This document shows, in pieces, positions 61,118-64,000 of a DNA stretch of 64,000 nucleotides. Position numbers and translations under genes: made by a program. This stretch comes from Ga0077555 sp964500805 (GTDB lineage Bacteria; Pseudomonadota; Alphaproteobacteria; Rhizobiales; Hyphomicrobiaceae): NCBI GenBank assembly GCA_964500805.1, contig CAZCQH010000022.1, positions 23,467 to 87,466 of the forward strand, in the 5' to 3' direction. The notes under the pieces are model-generated. The model was not told where the DNA came from and searched no databases. It saw only the letters and a program-made list of their open reading frames with translations. Numbering within the stretch: the stretch's first letter is position 1; each line of letters starts with the position of its first letter.

Positions 61118-62766
61118 TTTTTCTTGTCTCCGCCGGGGAGGCCCGGAAGCACGGGTTTGGCTCCAAAGCCGGGAAGACCCGGAAGACGGAAGCCGCCGCC
61201 GCCGCCGAGGCCCGGCAACGGCGCACCTTTGGGCGGCAGCGCGCCGCCACCGGCACCGCCCGGCCCCTTCGGCGGACCATCGCTCTTCGGCAGCATGTCT
61301 CGGATTTCCTTCGGCAGGCTCTCGAGCGCCTTCGGATCGAGCTTGGCGAGCTCCGCCTGCATTCTCTCGAGCTCGGCTGGACTCGGACTCCCCATGCCCA
61401 TCCCGCCCATTCCACCGCCGAGACCCATGGCGCCGGCCATCTTGGCCATCATGCCGGGATTCTTGCCGACCATCTTCATCATGTCGGCCATCTGGCGATG
61501 CATCTTGAGGAGCTTGTTCACATCCTCGGGCCTGGTGCCGGAGCCGGCCGCGATGCGGCGCTTCCTCTTGCCGTCGAGCTCTTTCGGATTCCGGCGCTCG
61601 AACGGCGTCATCGACGAGACGATGGCGATCTGACGCTTGATCATGCGATCGTCGAAGCCGGCCGCCGCCATCTGGCTCTTCATCTTGCCCATGCCGGGCA
61701 TCATGCCCATCACGCCGCCCATGCCGCCGAGCTTCTGCATCTGGCGCAACTGATCGGAGAGGTCCTCGAGATCAAAGACGCCCTTGCGCATCTTCTGCGC
61801 GATCTGCTGGGCCTTCTGAGCGTCGATCGTCTCGGCGGCCTTCTCGACGAGAGACACCACATCGCCCATGCCGAGAATGCGCCCGGCGATACGAGCGGGA
61901 CGGAAGTCCTCGAGTGCGTCCCATTTCTCGCCGACGCCGATCAGCTTGATCGGCTTGCCGGTGACCGCGCGCATCGAAAGCGCCGCGCCGCCGCGCCCAT
62001 CGCCGTCGACACGCGTCAGCACGATGCCGGTGACGCCGACCGTCTCCTCGAACGCCTTGGCGGTGTTCACCGCGTCCTGGCCGGTGAGCGCATCGACAAC
62101 AAGCAGCACTTCATGCGGCTTATTCTGTGCTTTCACCTGTGCAACTTCGGCCATCAGCTCCTGGTCGATGGTGGTGCGCCCGGCGGTATCCAGGATCACC
62201 ACGTCATAACCGCCGAGGCGCGCGGCATCTTCCGCCCGTCGCGCGATCTGCAGCGGCGTCTGGCCCGCGATGATCGGCAGCGTATCGACCTCGGTCTGCT
62301 CGCCGAGCACGCGCAACTGCTCCTGCGCCGCCGGACGGCGCGTATCGAGCGACGCCATCAGCACCTTGCGCTTCTCGCGGTTTTTCAGCCGGTAGCCGAT
62401 CTTGGCCGAGGTCGTTGTCTTGCCTGAGCCTTGCAGGCCGACCATCAGGATCGACACCGGCGGCTGCGCGGCAAGATCGATCGGCTCGGCATCGGAGCCG
62501 AGCATCGCGACCAGCTCGTCATGCACGATCTTCACGACCATCTGGCCGGGCTTGATCGACTTCAGCACCGTTGCGCCAACTGCCTTCGCGCGCACCTTGT
62601 CGATGAACGAGCGCGCCACGTCGAGCGCCACGTCTGCCTCGAGCAGCGCGCGGCGAACCTCACGCATGGCCTCGTTGACGTCGTTCTCGGAGAGCGAACC
62701 GCGGCCCGTCAGCTTGTCGAAAACGCTCGACAGCCGGTCGGACAGGGTCTGGAAGAGCTCAGCCAT
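61114..62766 (-). CDS. ffh: Signal recognition particle protein Ffh (SRP54)
   Basis: A 550-residue SRP GTPase that binds 4.5S RNA and signal sequences and delivers ribosomes to FtsY. The G domain motifs are GLQGSGKTTTSAKI near residue 108, DTRRPAAQEQL near residue 140, DTAGRTTIDQEL near residue 193 and TRVDGDGRGGAALS near residue 250. The M domain has FERRNPKELDGKRKRRIAAGSG near residue 390 and Met-rich stretches. The C-terminus is unusually long (about 110 residues), rich in Gly/Pro/Met and ending in Lys-Lys-Lys; such tails occur in Hyphomicrobiales. Confidence 0.97.
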   Translation of the reverse strand: MAELFQTLSDRLSSVFDKLTGRGSLSENDVNEAMREVRRALLEADVALDVARSFIDKVRAKAVGATVLKSIKPGQMVVKIVHDELVAMLGSDAEPIDLAAQPPVSILMVGLQGSGKTTTSAKIGYRLKNREKRKVLMASLDTRRPAAQEQLRVLGEQTEVDTLPIIAGQTPLQIARRAEDAARLGGYDVVILDTAGRTTIDQELMAEVAQVKAQNKPHEVLLVVDALTGQDAVNTAKAFEETVGVTGIVLTRVDGDGRGGAALSMRAVTGKPIKLIGVGEKWDALEDFRPARIAGRILGMGDVVSLVEKAAETIDAQKAQQIAQKMRKGVFDLEDLSDQLRQMQKLGGMGGVMGMMPGMGKMKSQMAAAGFDDRMIKRQIAIVSSMTPFERRNPKELDGKRKRRIAAGSGTRPEDVNKLLKMHRQMADMMKMVGKNPGMMAKMAGAMGLGGGMGGMGMGSPSPAELERMQAELAKLDPKALESLPKEIRDMLPKSDGPPKGPGGAGGGALPPKGAPLPGLGGGGGFRLPGLPGFGAKPVLPGLPGGDKKK

Positions 62767-62820
62767 GTTTGTCTCCGAACCCCAATCCGCGGCTCACCGC
62801 GGATACTGGGAAAGTGGGCA

Positions 62821-63465
62821 TCACGCGCCCGGCACCTTCATCGACTGGAATTCGATCATAACGTGCGTCTGATACGCCGGCCGCTTGGTCAATTTCTGGT
62901 ACCAGGTCTCGACGTTTGGCAGCTTCGGACGCTGGATCGGCATATTGAAGTATCGATACATCAATGTGCCCACTGCAACGTCGGCGATGCTGACCTGATC
63001 GCCGACGATGTATTGCCGGCCGTGCAACTGCTGGTTCAGAATGCCGAGCTTCTCGCCGGCCCGCTTTGCGGCCGCAGTGACCGCCGCCACGTTGCGCTCA
63101 TTGGCTGGCGTCCTGATCAATTGGAGGAAGCACGTGCCGATGACGTCGCTGTATATGGTGGTGAGCGACCAATCCATCCAGCTGTCCGCCTTGGCAAAGG
63201 TCATCTCGTCAGCAGGCGAAAGCGTGCCGCGGCCGTAGCGCTGGCCAAGGTGCCGCACGATCGCATTTGACTCCCAAAGCACAAAGCCGTTGTCATCAAT
63301 CGTCGGCACCAGCCGGTTCGGATTGAGCAGCCCGTATTCCGGCGTATCGAGGCCCCCAAATGGGCCGCCGAAGTCGAAGCGCTGATGTTGAAGCCCGAGC
63401 TCGCCGACGGCGAACATCACCTTCTGAACGTTGACCGACGTTGTCCGGCCCCAGATTTTCAACAT
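62821..63465 (-). CDS. Glutathione S-transferase family protein
   Basis: A 214-residue GST-fold protein. It starts with LKIWGRTTSVNVQKVMFAVGE (thioredoxin-like half, with Ser/Thr at the active-site position rather than Cys). Then come NRLVPTIDDNGFVLWESNAI near residue 50 (cis-Pro and glutathione Glu-Ser site) and an all-helical C-terminal half (VGDQVSIADVAVGTLMYRYF, the N-capping box). It is probably cytoplasmic. The specific reaction is unknown. It is 54 bases upstream of ffh on the same strand. Confidence 0.9.
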   Translation of the reverse strand: MLKIWGRTTSVNVQKVMFAVGELGLQHQRFDFGGPFGGLDTPEYGLLNPNRLVPTIDDNGFVLWESNAIVRHLGQRYGRGTLSPADEMTFAKADSWMDWSLTTIYSDVIGTCFLQLIRTPANERNVAAVTAAAKRAGEKLGILNQQLHGRQYIVGDQVSIADVAVGTLMYRYFNMPIQRPKLPNVETWYQKLTKRPAYQTHVMIEFQSMKVPGA

Positions 63466-63921
63466 GTCAACTCGCTCGCTTCACTTGTGACCCAATGGCC
63501 CACATCCAAAAGCATTTGCGCCCGTGAGCGAAGCTCGCTGACGGACGTTGACCGCAAGACCGTGACAGCAGTGCCCTTTCGGCACTGCACCCTGGTCGTA
63601 CGGCGGCTCTGGATCCCAGGCCGATGGATAGCCGCTCAATCGGGGATGGCGGGGGAAAAGTCAATGGGATGGCTGTGAACGAAATCCAGCCGGGGAGCGG
63701 AACGCACGTCGATGGCGCACCTCAGTTCAGGCCTCGCGTTAAGACCCCTGTGCAGCACATTTGGCGTGGCCGGCCCTAAAATGGCGCCTGCCCGCTGTTG
63801 CGCTCGTGGAAACTATTTGCGTGTGATAGGGCCATATACGCCCTCTCTGGTTGCTGAACGCACATGATGGGCGAGGCTACTCCGCTTTGGGCACTGAGGA
63901 GCTTCTACCCGGATCAATTCC
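63466..63921. other. Intergenic region with one hairpin
   Basis: About 455 bases upstream of the GST gene. No complete gene is seen. A hairpin with GCAGTGCC/GGCACTGC arms lies at 63568-63588 (8-bp stem, 5-base loop) without a T-run. It probably includes the GST promoter. Confidence 0.5.
63568..63588. repeat. 8-bp inverted repeat (possible hairpin)
   Basis: GCAGTGCC (63568-63575) and GGCACTGC (63581-63588) flank CTTTC. Function unknown. Confidence 0.4.
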
Positions 63922-64000
63922 TCATGGGCTAATTTCAACGCTGGTGGGCGGCGTCCCGGGACGTGGTGTAGGAGGCGGGGGCGGCGGCGTTGCGCGTAGG
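63922..64000 (-). CDS. Possible proline-rich C-terminus of a gene beyond the window
   Basis: A 26-codon open stretch reads in from the right edge on the minus strand and ends at TGA (63922-63924). It is Pro/Thr-rich (ATPPPPPPTPRPGTPP, then TSVEISP), as found in C-terminal tails. It is too short to identify and could be chance in GC-rich DNA. Confidence 0.3.
   Translation of the reverse strand, partial: LRATPPPPPPTPRPGTPPTSVEISP

Noticed and set aside
1..64000. CRISPR array, insertion sequence or prophage
   Set aside because: No regularly spaced repeats, transposase, integrase or phage structural genes were seen.

Overview
The window is about 64 kb of GC-rich DNA that looks like an ordinary chromosomal segment of an alphaproteobacterium, most likely Hyphomicrobiales (relatives of Bradyrhizobium, Rhodoplanes or Pseudolabrys). 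The evidence is a GcrA-type domain protein, an NDUFA12-type complex I accessory protein, a DUF2155 protein, an alphaproteobacterial AsmA protein, an Ffh with a Gly/Pro/Met-rich tail, and many Bug-type solute receptors. I see no rRNA, convincing tRNA, CRISPR array, prophage or intact insertion sequence. The exact genus cannot be read from the sequence.

Layout. 1-2.6 kb: a Uup-like ABC-F ATPase cut off by the window edge, then uppP. 3-7.8 kb: an HpaB-type flavin monooxygenase divergent from a 4-oxalocrotonate tautomerase and an SMP-30 lactonase, then an SDR and an M20 peptidase, which together look catabolic. 8-9.6 kb: a GcrA-like mini-protein, the NDUFA12 homologue and a DUF2155 protein. 9.6-15.8 kb: a fused TRAP permease and a very long AsmA protein. 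16.3-18 kb: speD and speE (spermidine synthesis). 18-25 kb: a DapA-like aldolase, an SDR, membrane, RidA and PRC-barrel proteins, a small ORF with a probable frameshift, an amidohydrolase, a YdcF-like protein and a lipoprotein. 25-30 kb: a large alpha/beta hydrolase, a gamma-glutamyltransferase, and an alpha/beta hydrolase with a cysteine at the nucleophile position. 30-32 kb: a DsbA-like protein and an MFS transporter.

32.3-36.9 kb is a compact minus-strand run of NTF2-like protein, second gamma-glutamyltransferase, Bug receptor and MlrC-type metallopeptidase, a candidate peptide-scavenging operon. 37-40 kb: two uncharacterised proteins and a TPP enzyme. 40.6-46.1 kb is a 2-oxoacid:ferredoxin oxidoreductase module: a GltD-like flavoprotein with added 2[4Fe-4S] domain, then korA and korB, with a Uma2-family nuclease gene and a palindromic repeat sitting between korA and korB. 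46.3-48.2 kb: ccmC-ccmD-dsbE (cytochrome c maturation) without ccmAB. 48.3-50.6 kb: two divergent Bug receptors. 50.8-59.3 kb: YedK-like repair protein, beta carbonic anhydrase, FMN hydroxy-acid oxidase, HAD dehalogenase, RidA, SRPBCC, pirin, a second TPP enzyme, a small Cys/His/Arg-rich exported peptide and an SDR. 59.5-63.5 kb: the ffh-GNAT-rpsP-rimM translation/secretion cluster (without trmD next to it) and a glutathione S-transferase.

The genes best worth a second look are the stand-alone GcrA-type domain, the kor module with its inserted Uma2/palindrome unit, the MlrC/GGT/Bug operon, the twin CX3C peptide, the acetyltransferase translationally coupled to ffh, and the probable one-base frameshift near 21,985.
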